A program made the position numbers and the translations under genes. Source: Streptomyces reniochalinae (lineage in GTDB: Bacteria; Actinomycetota; Actinomycetes; Streptomycetales; Streptomycetaceae). Taken from it: 64,000 nt of DNA. The stretch covers positions 124,001 through 188,000 of the forward strand of contig NZ_QOIM01000025.1 in the NCBI RefSeq assembly GCF_003323735.1, given 5' to 3'. Shown here in pieces: positions 14,537 through 24,115 of the stretch. The first letter of the stretch is position 1. Every line of letters begins with the position of its first letter. The notes under the pieces are model-generated. The model did no database searches. It was not told the DNA's origin and saw nothing but the letters and a program-made list of their open reading frames with translations.

Positions 14537-15949
14537 ATGGCTTCCCCTTCCGCTCCTCCACCGCTGACCCGGGCCGCGCTCCGCGGCGTCTTCGCCGGTG
14601 CCGCAGGCGCGGGTGCGTCCGGCGCGAGTGTCGTCGGCGCGGGTGCGGGCGGGCCGCGTGAGTTGGTGGGCGTCGAGGTGGAGACGGCCGCGGTGGACCC
14701 GGTGACCGGCGCCGCCGTGCCCTACGGGGGCCCGCGCGGGCTCCGCGCCCTGCTGGAGCTGCTGGCCGCCGAGTGGCCAGGCGCCGCACCCCTGTCCGAC
14801 CGCGCGGCGCTGACCGGGGTCCGGCTGGCCGGGGGCGGCACGGTCACGCTGGAGCACGGCGGCGCGGTCGAGTACTCCTCGCCGCCGCGCTCTTGCGTGG
14901 CGGAGCTCGCCCGGGTGACGGACACGGCCCTGCGCGAGGTGGCCGCCGCGGCGCGGCGACTCGGCTTCGCCCTGGTACCGGGAGGGCAGTACCCGTTCAC
15001 GGCTCCCCACGAGGTCTCCTGGGTGCCCCACTCGCGCACGCCCGTGATGCGGCGCCACTTCGAGAGCCTCGGCCCCGCGGGGTCCGGCGGCCCTTGGGTG
15101 ATGTCCCTGGCGCTGTCCACCCAGGTCTCCCTCGACGTCACCTCGCCCGACGACCTGGCAGACAAGCTGCGCACGCTGGCCGCCGTCTCCACACCGGCCG
15201 CCGCGCTGTTCGTCAACGCGCCGCTGGAGGGCGGGCGGCCGTGCGGGCTGCTGTCGCGGCGCATGGACAGTCTCCGCCGCACGGACCCGGCCCGTACCGG
15301 TGTCATCCCGGCGATGCTGCGGCAGGACGTGGACGTCGAGAAGGTCGTCGACTGGGCGCTGACCCTCCCCATGATCCACCGGGCAGCGCCGGACGGCGGC
15401 CGGTGCCCGGCGCCCGCTGCCGGCTTCGGCACCCTGTTGACGACCGGTTTCCCCGACGGTGGACGGCCGGGGCTCGCCGACTGGCGCTCACACCTCTCCC
15501 AGATCTTCTCCGACGTCCGGGTACGCGAGACGCTGGAGCTGCGCGCCGTGGACGGCCCGCCCTACCGGGCGCTGTTCGCCGCGCCCGCCTTCTTCAGCGG
15601 GCTCGGCTACCACCCGCCCGCGCGGGAGGCCGCCCGGGAGATGCTGCACGGCATCAGTCCCCGGGAGCACCGGGCCGCCCTGGAGGAGATCGCCCGCCGG
15701 GGCCTGGGGGCGCGGCTCGCGGGGCGCCCGGTGCGCGAGGTCGCCGCCGAGCTCCTGCGGTTGAGCCGGGCGGGCCTGCGGGCCCGGGTCGCCACCGGCG
15801 CGGAACGCCCCGAGGCCCTGGCCTTCCTGGACCCGCTCGACGAGGTCCTGGACGAGGGCGTCACCTTCGCCGAACGGATGCTCGCCGAGCGCGCCCGCGA
15901 CCCGGCCGGCTTCCCCGCACGCCACGTCGCCCGCCACCGCGTCCCCTGA
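14537..15949 (+). CDS. Glutamate-cysteine ligase family protein (EgtA/plant-type GCS2)
   Basis: 470 aa from ATG 14537, preceded by GAGG. Conserved blocks of the GCS2 superfamily are visible: LVGVEVETAAVDP near residue 40 (nucleotide/metal-binding glutamates), LEHGGAVEYSSPP, VPHSRTPVMRRHF, STQVSLDV and ETLELRAVDG. Members condense glutamate with cysteine; in actinomycetes this supplies gamma-glutamylcysteine for ergothioneine (EgtA). The other egt genes are not next to it, so EgtA is only a likely name. The gene stands alone and converges with gdhA across a hairpin. Confidence 0.85.
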   Translation: MASPSAPPPLTRAALRGVFAGAAGAGASGASVVGAGAGGPRELVGVEVETAAVDPVTGAAVPYGGPRGLRALLELLAAEWPGAAPLSDRAALTGVRLAGGGTVTLEHGGAVEYSSPPRSCVAELARVTDTALREVAAAARRLGFALVPGGQYPFTAPHEVSWVPHSRTPVMRRHFESLGPAGSGGPWVMSLALSTQVSLDVTSPDDLADKLRTLAAVSTPAAALFVNAPLEGGRPCGLLSRRMDSLRRTDPARTGVIPAMLRQDVDVEKVVDWALTLPMIHRAAPDGGRCPAPAAGFGTLLTTGFPDGGRPGLADWRSHLSQIFSDVRVRETLELRAVDGPPYRALFAAPAFFSGLGYHPPAREAAREMLHGISPREHRAALEEIARRGLGARLAGRPVREVAAELLRLSRAGLRARVATGAERPEALAFLDPLDEVLDEGVTFAERMLAERARDPAGFPARHVARHRVP

Positions 15950-15952
15950 GGC

Positions 15953-15976
15953 GGTGCGCCCCCGAAGGGGGCCACC
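15953..15976. terminator. Bidirectional hairpin between convergent genes
   Basis: GCCCCC-GAA-GGGGGC at 15958-15972 is a perfect 6-bp stem on a GAA triloop. GGTG/CACC extends it with one bulged base to about 10 bp. It lies directly after the ligase stop and 79 bp beyond the gdhA stop, so it can serve both. Confidence 0.65.
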
Positions 15977-16054
15977 GGGCCTGAGGCGGCAGCGCACCGC
16001 AAGGGCCGGTACGGGGGTGTGCCCGCGGCCGTGCGCCTCATGGGCTCAGGCCGC

Positions 16055-17413
<1,359 letters not shown>

Positions 17414-17565
17414 TCACTCGCCACGCCCGGCCCGGTCCCGAAAGGCCGTGCGGCTCACGAGGGTACGTGCCGGTACCACGCGCTCCGCTCTCGGGTGGCG
17501 AAAACCACTTTCCACGGCGGAGTCACGCTCCGTGCCCACGGCGGGGTCGTGCTCCCGCGGCGCGG

Positions 17566-19377
17566 TCACTCCTCGGCCAGCCGGACCGCGTTCTCCAGCA
17601 GCAGAGCGTGCACGAACCCCTGCGGCAGGTTGCCGCGCAGCTGGCGCTGCTCGACGTCGAACTCCTCCGCGTACAGGGTCGGCGGCCCGTACGCGCCCCT
17701 GTTGCGTTCGAACCAGCGGAAGGCGGCGGGGCGGTCACCGAGGCGGTCGACGGCCAGGGACATCATGAAGCCGCACAGCAGGAAGGCGCCCTCCGCCGCC
17801 GCGAGCGGCCGGTGGTCGTGCCGGAAGCGGTAGACGTAGCCGTCCTCGGCGAGCTCCGCCTGCACGGCGGCCACGGTGCGGGCCGCGGTCGGGTCCTCCT
17901 CCGGCAGGCAGCCGCGGGCCAGCGGCAGCAGGACGCCGGCGTCCATGTTCGGGTCGTCGGCGGCACGGGCCCACACCCCGTCGCCGCGCAGACAGCGGGC
18001 GCGGGTCCCCTCCAGCACGGTTGCGGCGAGCCGCTGGTGGCGCCGCGCCTCCCGCTCGGGCAGCTGCGCCGCCAGGGCCCGCAGACCGGCCACCACGCTG
18101 AGGCGGGAGTGCGTCCACCAGCGCTTCTCCAGCTCCCACAGCCCCGCCTCCGGCTGCTGCCAGTTGCGCTCGACGGCCGCGACGGCGACGTCGACCGCGC
18201 GGCGCACGTCGGGGTTGTCCAGGTGGCCGTGGGGTGCGGCGGCCGCGTACAGCTGGAGGACCTCGCCGAAGGTGTCGAGCTGGAACTGGCCGCCCGCCTT
18301 GTTGCCGACCCGGTCGCTGCCGCCCGGATAGCCGCTCAGCCCCAGGCTGTGCTCGTCGGGGACGCGCTCCCCTGTGACGGTGTAGGCGGGCCGCAGCGAG
18401 TCGCCGTCCGCCAGGACACGTGCGGTGACGAAGTCGACCGCGCCGTCCAGCAGCGGGTGCGGTCCGTGCGCGGCCACCGCGATCCCCGCGTAGCTCTGGT
18501 CACGCAGCCAGGCGTACCGGTAATCGTAGTTGCGGCCCTCGCCCGCGTGCTCCGGCAGAGAGGTGGTGGCGGCCGCCGCCATGCCGCCGGCGCCGCTGGT
18601 CAGCCCCGTGAGCACCGCGTACGCCTGCCGCGCGTCCCGCGGGGCCAGCAGGTCCGAGCAGTCGGGCACGGACTGCCGCCAGCGGCGCTCGGTCTCCTTC
18701 CACAGGCCGTGGGGCTCCAGCCCGGCGCCAGCGGACGCCCGCTCGGTGGCGATCTCCAGGACGAGGTCGCGCCGCTCGCCCTCCCCGAGGACGAACCCGC
18801 CATACAGCGCCCCGTCCGCCCCCGGCCGGGCCTCAGGGGCGCCGGACCAGCGCATGCGCAGCCCGCCGCCGAAGGTCTCCCACACGGCACCCTGGCCCCC
18901 CACGGAGCCCGGCCCCTCCTGCGACCGCCGCCACGCGCCCATCGCGGCCTTGCCGAAGCCCGGACGGGGGTCGAGGTACATGCGCACTCCGGCCCCCGAG
19001 GACGGCCCGCGCTCGACGCTGATCTGGCGCAGGACTACGAGACGCTCAGGCGTGGCGGGCAGGGCCAGGGCGTCCCGGGTGAGGAGCACGGCGTCCGCGG
19101 TCACCCAGCGGCTGACGCGGATGAGGGTGCCGCTCTCGTAGAAGCCGCCCGACACCTGCCAGTCGTCGTCGGGGAGCAGGGCGTACCGGCCCGCTCCGCC
19201 GATGAGCCGGGAGAAGACCGCGTCACTGTCCCAGCGGGGCGCGCACATCCACACGAGCTCGCCCCGCGGGCTGACGAGGGCGCCGCGCTCGCCGTCGCCG
19301 AGGAACGCGTAGTCCCGCAGCGGCCACGGCTGCGTGCCGTGGCCGCGACGTCGCTGAGAAGACACCTCCTGCGTCAT
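17566..19377 (-). CDS. Glycoside hydrolase family 15 protein (glucoamylase/trehalase-like)
   Basis: 603 aa from ATG 19377. The N-terminal beta-sandwich begins LRDYAFLGDGERGALVSPRG and includes WMCAPRWDSD. The (alpha/alpha)6 catalytic barrel follows from about residue 235 with RNYDYRYAWLRDQSYAG, the GLWELE general-acid region and NLPQGFVHALLLENAVRL at the end. No signal peptide is seen, so it should be cytosolic. GH15 enzymes of this type remove glucose from alpha-glucans or split trehalose; the sequence does not decide between them. A TAGGGT box 7 nt before the ATG suggests a leaderless transcript. Confidence 0.9.
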   Translation of the reverse strand: MTQEVSSQRRRGHGTQPWPLRDYAFLGDGERGALVSPRGELVWMCAPRWDSDAVFSRLIGGAGRYALLPDDDWQVSGGFYESGTLIRVSRWVTADAVLLTRDALALPATPERLVVLRQISVERGPSSGAGVRMYLDPRPGFGKAAMGAWRRSQEGPGSVGGQGAVWETFGGGLRMRWSGAPEARPGADGALYGGFVLGEGERRDLVLEIATERASAGAGLEPHGLWKETERRWRQSVPDCSDLLAPRDARQAYAVLTGLTSGAGGMAAAATTSLPEHAGEGRNYDYRYAWLRDQSYAGIAVAAHGPHPLLDGAVDFVTARVLADGDSLRPAYTVTGERVPDEHSLGLSGYPGGSDRVGNKAGGQFQLDTFGEVLQLYAAAAPHGHLDNPDVRRAVDVAVAAVERNWQQPEAGLWELEKRWWTHSRLSVVAGLRALAAQLPEREARRHQRLAATVLEGTRARCLRGDGVWARAADDPNMDAGVLLPLARGCLPEEDPTAARTVAAVQAELAEDGYVYRFRHDHRPLAAAEGAFLLCGFMMSLAVDRLGDRPAAFRWFERNRGAYGPPTLYAEEFDVEQRQLRGNLPQGFVHALLLENAVRLAEE

Positions 19378-19384
19378 GGTCGCG

Positions 19385-19390
19385 ACCCTA
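19385..19390 (-). promoter_or_regulatory. -10 box for a leaderless GH15 transcript
   Basis: Minus-strand TAGGGT ends 7 nt before the ATG at 19377, and no ribosome binding site is seen. Transcription should start at or next to the start codon. Confidence 0.5.
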
Positions 19391-19547
19391 GTACCCGGCG
19401 CCCGGTGGGTGCGGAACACGGCTGACCGGCGGCGCGACTTCGGCGGCGCGGCCTTCCCGCCGTGCGGCGTGAGCGGGGCGGCGCCGGGTACCCGCAGGGC
19501 CCGCGGCGGCGTTCCGGAGCCGCCGCCCGTGCTCAAGGAGGCGGACC

Positions 19548-19967
19548 ATGGTCCAGCAGGTGCACGACGTCATGACCGCGGCGCCGGTCGCCGTCGGCAC
19601 GCTCACCGGCGTCGGCGAGGTCGCGCAGCGCATGCGGGACGAGGACATCGGCGCGGTACTGGTGACGGAGCGCGACGAATTGCGCGGCCTGGTCACCGAC
19701 CGTGATCTGGCGATCCGCGTGCTGGCCGAGGGCCTCGACCCCGGCTGTACGACGGTCCGGGAGGCGTGCAGCCCGCAGCTGGTCACCGTCGCACCGGGCG
19801 ACGAGGTCGGCCGGGCGGTCGGACTGATGCGCGAGCACGCGCTGCGGCGGCTGCCGGTCGTCGAGAACGGCGAGGCCGTGGGCGTGGTGGCGCTGGGTGA
19901 CCTGGCGGTCGAACACGACACGGACTCGACGCTGAGCGAGATCAGCGCCTCCTCGTCCAACACCTGA
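19548..19967 (+). CDS. CBS-domain pair protein
   Basis: 139 aa, with ATG 19548 after AAGGAGG. Two CBS motifs fill the protein: VHDVMTAAPVAV...ELRGLVTDRDLAIRVL (about 5-60) and VREACSPQLVTV...GEAVGVVALGDLAVEH (about 68-125). Such stand-alone pairs bind adenine nucleotides or similar ligands and act as energy or stress sensors; mycobacterial Hrp1 has this layout. A Ser/Thr-rich tail ends the protein. The gene is divergent from GH15 and followed directly by a hairpin. Confidence 0.9.
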   Translation: MVQQVHDVMTAAPVAVGTLTGVGEVAQRMRDEDIGAVLVTERDELRGLVTDRDLAIRVLAEGLDPGCTTVREACSPQLVTVAPGDEVGRAVGLMREHALRRLPVVENGEAVGVVALGDLAVEHDTDSTLSEISASSSNT

Positions 19968-19997
19968 GGAGCGGCGGCCTCCGCGGGCAGCCGCTCC
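19968..19997 (+). terminator. Hairpin immediately after the CBS gene
   Basis: GGAGCGGC at 19968-19975 pairs with GCCGCTCC at 19990-19997. The stem begins at the base after the stop codon. A second stem, TTCCCTGG/CCAGGGAA, follows at 20024-20049 and may belong to the next gene's leader. Confidence 0.55.
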
Positions 19998-20099
19998 GCT
20001 TGGTGTGCTGCGGCAGATGGGTGTTCCCTGGACGGGAGGAACCAGGGAAAACGACTGCAAAGGGAACGAACGGTATTTCTTCGAGGTGAGGAGCTGGAC

Positions 20100-20294
20100 A
20101 TGTCCAAGCGCCAACCCGACCAGGCGGGCAACGAGCCGGACCAGATCCGCGGGCCCGAGGAGCGCCGTATCCACGGCGGCATGCCGGACAAGCCCGACGA
20201 CGACGAGCTGGCCCGGCGTACCGAGGAGGAGCGCGTCGAGGCCGGGGTGGACGACTACGACCCCGACGACGTGCCGCCCGCGACCGAGAGCTGA
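20100..20294 (+). CDS. Small acidic hypothetical protein, 64 aa
   Basis: The ATG at 20100 follows GTGAGGAG. The protein is very hydrophilic, rich in Asp, Glu, Arg and Pro, with no hydrophobic core (for example DKPDDDELARRTEEE and a DDYDPDDVPP tail), and is probably disordered. Small proteins of this kind are common in Streptomyces. I know no function. It sits between a CBS stress-type gene and an aldehyde dehydrogenase, on the same strand as both, but hairpins flank it. Confidence 0.75.
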   Translation: MSKRQPDQAGNEPDQIRGPEERRIHGGMPDKPDDDELARRTEEERVEAGVDDYDPDDVPPATES

Positions 20295-20334
20295 CCGCAC
20301 CGCAAGCAACCGCTGACCACACCGGAAGCAACCA
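20291..20334 (+). repeat. Tandem 22-bp direct repeat upstream of the dehydrogenase gene
   Basis: Two copies, 20291-20312 and 20313-20334, match at 19 of 22 positions (shared parts CTGACC, CACCG and AAGCAACC). They start at the last codons of the small acidic gene and end just before a hairpin. They could be binding sites or a local duplication. Confidence 0.7.
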
Positions 20335-20356
20335 GGGCCGGCCCCGGCGCCGGCCC
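20335..20356 (+). terminator. GGGCCGG/CCGGCCC hairpin before the dehydrogenase gene
   Basis: A 7-bp perfect stem with an 8-nt loop, 22 bp before the ATG at 20379. It could terminate the small gene's transcript or limit access to the start region of the dehydrogenase. Confidence 0.45.
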
Positions 20357-20378
20357 GGAGCGCTGAGAGGCCGCACCC

Positions 20379-21770
20379 ATGCCGATCGCCACCGTGAACC
20401 CCGTTGACGGCGAAACCCTCAAGACGTTCGACCCGCTGTCCGACGAGGAGATCGAACGGCGCCTCGCGGAGGCCGACGCCGCCTTCCGCACCTACCGCAC
20501 CACCACGTTCGAGGAGCGGGCCCGGCTGCTGAACGCGGCGGCCGACCTGCTGGAGCGGGAGGCGAGCGGTGTCGCACGCGTCATCACCACCGAGATGGGC
20601 AAGCCCCTGGCCGCCGCCGAGGCGGAGGCCGCCAAGTGCGTGAAGACGATGCGCTGGTACGCCGCGCACGCCGAGGCGCTGCTGGCCAACGAGTACCCGG
20701 CAGCGGACGACGTCCAGGACGCGGGCGCCGTACGGGCCAAGGTCTGCTACCGGCCGCTGGGCCCCGTGCTCGCCGTCATGCCGTGGAACTTCCCGCTGTG
20801 GCAGGTCATCAGGTTCGCCGCGCCCGCGCTCATGGCGGGCAACGTCGGGCTGCTCAAGCACGCCTCGAACGTGCCGCAGACCGCGCTCTACCTGGGTGAC
20901 CTCTTTCACCGGGCGGGCTTCGCGCCGGGCTGTTTCCAGACGCTGCTGGTGCCCTCCAGCGCGATCGAGTCGGTGCTGCGGGACCGGCGGGTGGCCGCCG
21001 CGACCCTGACCGGGAGTGAGGGAGCGGGCCGCTCGGTGGCGTCGATCGCCGGGGACGAGATCAAGAAGACCGTCCTGGAACTGGGCGGCAGCGACCCCTA
21101 CGTCGTGATGCCCTCGGCCGACATCGACGCCGCGGCCCGCACGGCGGTGACCGCGCGGGTGCAAAACGCCGGCCAGTCGTGCATCGCGGCCAAGCGCTTC
21201 ATCGTCCACACGGACGTCTACGACGCGTTCGCCGAACGGTTCACCGCGGGCATGCGCGACCTGACCGTCGGCGACCCCATGGAACCCGGCACGGACGTGG
21301 GCCCGCTCTCCAGCGCGCAGGGCCGCGACGACCTGGAGGAGCTGGTCACCGACGCGCTCGCGCAGGGGGCGCAGGCCCTGTGCGGGGGCCGCCGCCCAGA
21401 GGGGCTGGAGCGCGGCTTCTTCTACGAGCCGACCGTGCTGACCGGCATCACCGACCGGATGCGCATCCACCGCGAGGAGACGTTCGGGCCTGTCGCCACG
21501 CTCTACCGCGTCCGCGACGTGGACGAGGCGATCGAGGTCGCCAACGACACCTCCTTCGGCCTCAGTTCGAACGTCTGGACGCAGGACGAGGCCGAGACCG
21601 AGCGCTTCGTGCGGGACGTGGAGGCGGGCGGCATCTACTTCAACGGCATGACCGCCTCGCATCCCGCGCTCCCCTTCGGCGGCGTCAAACGCTCCGGATA
21701 CGGGCGCGAACTCGCGGGCCACGGCATCCGCGAGTTCTGCAACGCCACCACGGTCTGGCGTGCCTCCTGA
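20379..21770 (+). CDS. NAD(P)-dependent succinate-semialdehyde dehydrogenase family protein
   Basis: 463 aa from ATG 20379 after GAGAGG. It is an aldehyde dehydrogenase: PWNFPLWQVIRFAAPAL binds the cofactor, LELGGSDPYVV carries the general-base Glu, NAGQSCIAAKR holds the catalytic Cys, and ETFGPVATLY and FGGVKRSGYGREL close the fold. The short N-terminus starting PIATVNPVDGETLKTF is typical of the GabD2-type branch, which oxidises succinate semialdehyde in GABA breakdown. I infer that substrate by resemblance. No GABA transaminase gene is nearby. It converges with the next gene over 36 bp. Confidence 0.92.
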   Translation: MPIATVNPVDGETLKTFDPLSDEEIERRLAEADAAFRTYRTTTFEERARLLNAAADLLEREASGVARVITTEMGKPLAAAEAEAAKCVKTMRWYAAHAEALLANEYPAADDVQDAGAVRAKVCYRPLGPVLAVMPWNFPLWQVIRFAAPALMAGNVGLLKHASNVPQTALYLGDLFHRAGFAPGCFQTLLVPSSAIESVLRDRRVAAATLTGSEGAGRSVASIAGDEIKKTVLELGGSDPYVVMPSADIDAAARTAVTARVQNAGQSCIAAKRFIVHTDVYDAFAERFTAGMRDLTVGDPMEPGTDVGPLSSAQGRDDLEELVTDALAQGAQALCGGRRPEGLERGFFYEPTVLTGITDRMRIHREETFGPVATLYRVRDVDEAIEVANDTSFGLSSNVWTQDEAETERFVRDVEAGGIYFNGMTASHPALPFGGVKRSGYGRELAGHGIREFCNATTVWRAS

Positions 21771-21806
21771 GCGCACCGGTGCGCCCCGCCTGCGCAACGG
21801 GGCCCC

Positions 21807-23267
21807 TCAGTACCTGCTCACCGTGCGGTTGACGCCCGCCACGAAGGTGGTGGCCAGCACCCAGCCCGCGACGATCAGCAGATACGCCAGCCACTGGTAC
21901 CCGCCCTGCGGCGCGTACGCCTTCTCCTGCCCGAAGTCGATGATGGGCAGCAGCAGATCGAGGGCGTAGGCGAGGGCGTTGAACCCGGGGGCCTCGTCCG
22001 CCTTGAGGGGGCGAGGCGGATGCAGCCCGTAGGCGAGCGTCCCCACCAGCAGCAGCCCCGCCAGCCATCCGGCGGCCCGCATGGGCCGGAAGCCGTAGCC
22101 GACCGTCGCGTCCTGCAAGTGGCCCCACAGCCGCGCGTACAGCGGCAGGGTCGTGCGGTGTCTGCGCTGCTTGGCCAGCTGCACCGAGCGCGCCGCCGCG
22201 TCGTCGCCGATGTGCCGGTAGGCCGCGGTCAGCTGCTCGTACGCGAAGGGCACGTACCCGTCCGCGTCCCGGGTGAGCGTCTCCAGGCGCCGAGCGGCGG
22301 GAAGAGTGGGGGCGAGGGTGGTGTAGGTGAGGCCGTCCAGGCGGACGGAGGCGGGCCACACCTCGGGGCTGACGTGCAGCAGGTCGCATCTGGCTCTGCG
22401 CAGATTGACGGTGCCCTCGATGCGCCTGGCCTCGCGCAGCCACAGCTCCCCCGCCGTGCAGCTGCTGGCCCGCAGTGCGACGCCGCCGGGGTTGGACAGC
22501 TGGGCGTAGGCGAGGTTGAGCTGCCCTGGGACGGTGGCGCCGCGCAGGTCGACCCGCCCCTCGGCGCGGACCCGCATGGCGTGCAGGTCGGTACCGACCG
22601 TGACGGTCTCCGCCTGGAGCGCGGTGCCCGCGGGGTGCAGGAAGCGGGCGTCGTCGAAGCCGATGTGGCCCGTGACGGTCAGGCCGTCAAGACGTGCCTG
22701 CCCGTAGCAGGTCAGATGGGCGGCGCGCAGGTCCTCGCCGATGGTGGCGTGGTCCAGCCCCAGGGCCCGCGCCCGCGCCCCCGCCTGCGCGGGGCCGCGC
22801 CCTTCGGCGTCAGGCCCGGCCCCGAGCACGGCGCGCTCCAGGAACAGCGCGCCCTCGACGCGCGCTCCGCCCAGCCGCACCTGCCGGGTCACACGGCAGT
22901 CGCTCAGCCGCAGCGCCCCGCCCACCCGCACCGTGGTCGCCCACAGTTCCGGCATCCGGCAGCCGCGCAGGGACAGCCCCCGGCACTCGGCGCCGTAGAA
23001 GACGACGGGCTCGTCGAAGGAGCAGTCCGTCAGCGAGACGGGGCACGACACCACGGCCGAGTGCAGGTCGAGCGAGCCGGTGACCCGCGCGCCCCGCAGC
23101 CGCAGCGCGGGTATCTCCCCGTCCTCCGACGGCGCCCGCAGCAGCAAGGAGCGCAGCACCCGGGCACGTACCGTCCGGTCGTCGGCGCCGGTCAGGTCCA
23201 CCGTCCCACCGCGGGGGAACGCCTCCCCGATGCGCCGCTCAGGATCCGTCAGCTCTTCGATCTCCAC
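21807..23267 (-). CDS. Membrane-anchored pentapeptide-like repeat protein
   Basis: I use GTG 23267, 8 nt after GGAAGAG, giving 486 aa; a TTG at 23303 is also in frame. Residues about 35-320 consist of repeats of the form L-x-G-A-x-V-x-G-x-L-x-L, resembling a right-handed beta-helix (pentapeptide-like). The C-terminus has two hydrophobic segments (AGWLAGLLLVGTLAYGL and QWLAYLLIVAGWVLATTFVAG) separated by a loop. Actinomycete homologues are often labelled membrane-associated oxidoreductase, but I see no redox motif. I infer a cytoplasmic beta-helix scaffold anchored to the membrane. Divergent from the 2H phosphoesterase gene. Confidence 0.75.
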   Translation of the reverse strand: MEIEELTDPERRIGEAFPRGGTVDLTGADDRTVRARVLRSLLLRAPSEDGEIPALRLRGARVTGSLDLHSAVVSCPVSLTDCSFDEPVVFYGAECRGLSLRGCRMPELWATTVRVGGALRLSDCRVTRQVRLGGARVEGALFLERAVLGAGPDAEGRGPAQAGARARALGLDHATIGEDLRAAHLTCYGQARLDGLTVTGHIGFDDARFLHPAGTALQAETVTVGTDLHAMRVRAEGRVDLRGATVPGQLNLAYAQLSNPGGVALRASSCTAGELWLREARRIEGTVNLRRARCDLLHVSPEVWPASVRLDGLTYTTLAPTLPAARRLETLTRDADGYVPFAYEQLTAAYRHIGDDAAARSVQLAKQRRHRTTLPLYARLWGHLQDATVGYGFRPMRAAGWLAGLLLVGTLAYGLHPPRPLKADEAPGFNALAYALDLLLPIIDFGQEKAYAPQGGYQWLAYLLIVAGWVLATTFVAGVNRTVSRY

Positions 23268-23370
23268 GCCCGCGACTCTTCCGGCAGGCCACGGCCGCGT
23301 CAACCGCCGTATCGCGCGGGGGCGTTCCCGGCGCCGGACACCCGGCGCCCTACCGGCGCGGGCCGCCCGC

Positions 23371-23376
23371 TAGCGT
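23371..23376 (+). promoter_or_regulatory. -10 box for a leaderless 2H phosphoesterase transcript
   Basis: TAGCGT ends 7 nt before GTG 23384, with no ribosome binding site. This arrangement decides the start: the earlier GTG at 23375 would overlap the box. Confidence 0.5.
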
Positions 23377-23383
23377 GCCGTCC

Positions 23384-23989
23384 GTGGACGGTACGCAGGT
23401 CGGACGGGACGACGCCCCGGCGACGCGGCCGGCCGCCGCGCCCGCGAACGGCGGCGCCGGCGAGGGCTGGCCTCTCGCCCCGGGTACGACGGCGCTGAGC
23501 GTGGCCGTGCCCGAGGTGGACGCGGTGGTGCGCGGCTGGCGGGCGCGGTACGACACGGCGGCACGGTACGGGGGCGTCGCCCACGTGACCGTGCTCTTCC
23601 CCTTCCTGCACCGCGACCGGATCGGAGCCGCCGAACGGGCGGCGCTGCGCGAGGTGTTCGCGTCGCGGCCCGCGTTCACACTCACCTTCGCGGACTGCGC
23701 CCGCTTCCCCGGCGTCCTGTATCTCGTGCCCGAACCCGCCGCACCGCTGCGGGCCCTGACCGCCGAGGTGGCACGGCGGTGGCCCTCCCACCCTCCCTAC
23801 GGCGGACTCTTCGGCGAGCTCGCTCCGCACCTGACGGTGGCCAACAGCGGGGGCGAGGGCGTGCACAGGCGCGCCGAAGCCCACCTGCGCAAGCATCTGC
23901 CTGTGACGGCGCGGGTGGACCTTGTCGACCTGGTCGTCCACGAGGAGGGCCGCTGGCTGCCCTGGCTCGACTTCCCGCTGGGGCGGTGA
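23384..23989 (+). CDS. 2'-5' RNA ligase family (2H phosphoesterase) protein
   Basis: 201 aa from GTG 23384, chosen because a TAGCGT box lies 7 nt upstream; GTG 23375 would add three residues. The two H-x-T motifs that define 2H phosphoesterases are present: AHVTVLFPF near residue 66 and PHLTVAN near 148. They form a two-histidine site that opens or makes 2',3'-cyclic or 2'-5' phosphodiesters. The first 35 residues are Ala/Pro/Gly-rich. The substrate in actinomycetes is unknown. It converges with the next gene over a repeat-rich gap. Confidence 0.87.
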   Translation: MDGTQVGRDDAPATRPAAAPANGGAGEGWPLAPGTTALSVAVPEVDAVVRGWRARYDTAARYGGVAHVTVLFPFLHRDRIGAAERAALREVFASRPAFTLTFADCARFPGVLYLVPEPAAPLRALTAEVARRWPSHPPYGGLFGELAPHLTVANSGGEGVHRRAEAHLRKHLPVTARVDLVDLVVHEEGRWLPWLDFPLGR

Positions 23990-23992
23990 GGA

Positions 23993-24022
23993 ACCGGCCG
24001 GTGTGAGACCGGCCGGTGTGAG
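23993..24022. repeat. Perfect 15-bp tandem repeat in a convergent gap
   Basis: ACCGGCCGGTGTGAG occurs twice in a row, at 23993-24007 and 24008-24022, followed by the related AGACCGCCGTGTGCG. Each unit contains the palindrome ACCGGCCGGT. The position, 3' of two convergent genes, suggests a termination or replication-slippage feature rather than an operator. Confidence 0.7.
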
Positions 24023-24115
24023 AGACCGCCGTGTGCGGGCTTCGACGGTCGTCGGGGCGGTGAAGGCGGCCGGCCGGAGCGGTTGCCGGCCGGGGCCGGA
24101 GCGGCGGCCGGCCGG

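Noticed and set aside
20050..20100. SigB-type promoter before the small acidic gene, from CGGTATTTC
   Set aside because: No matching -35 at the right distance was found.
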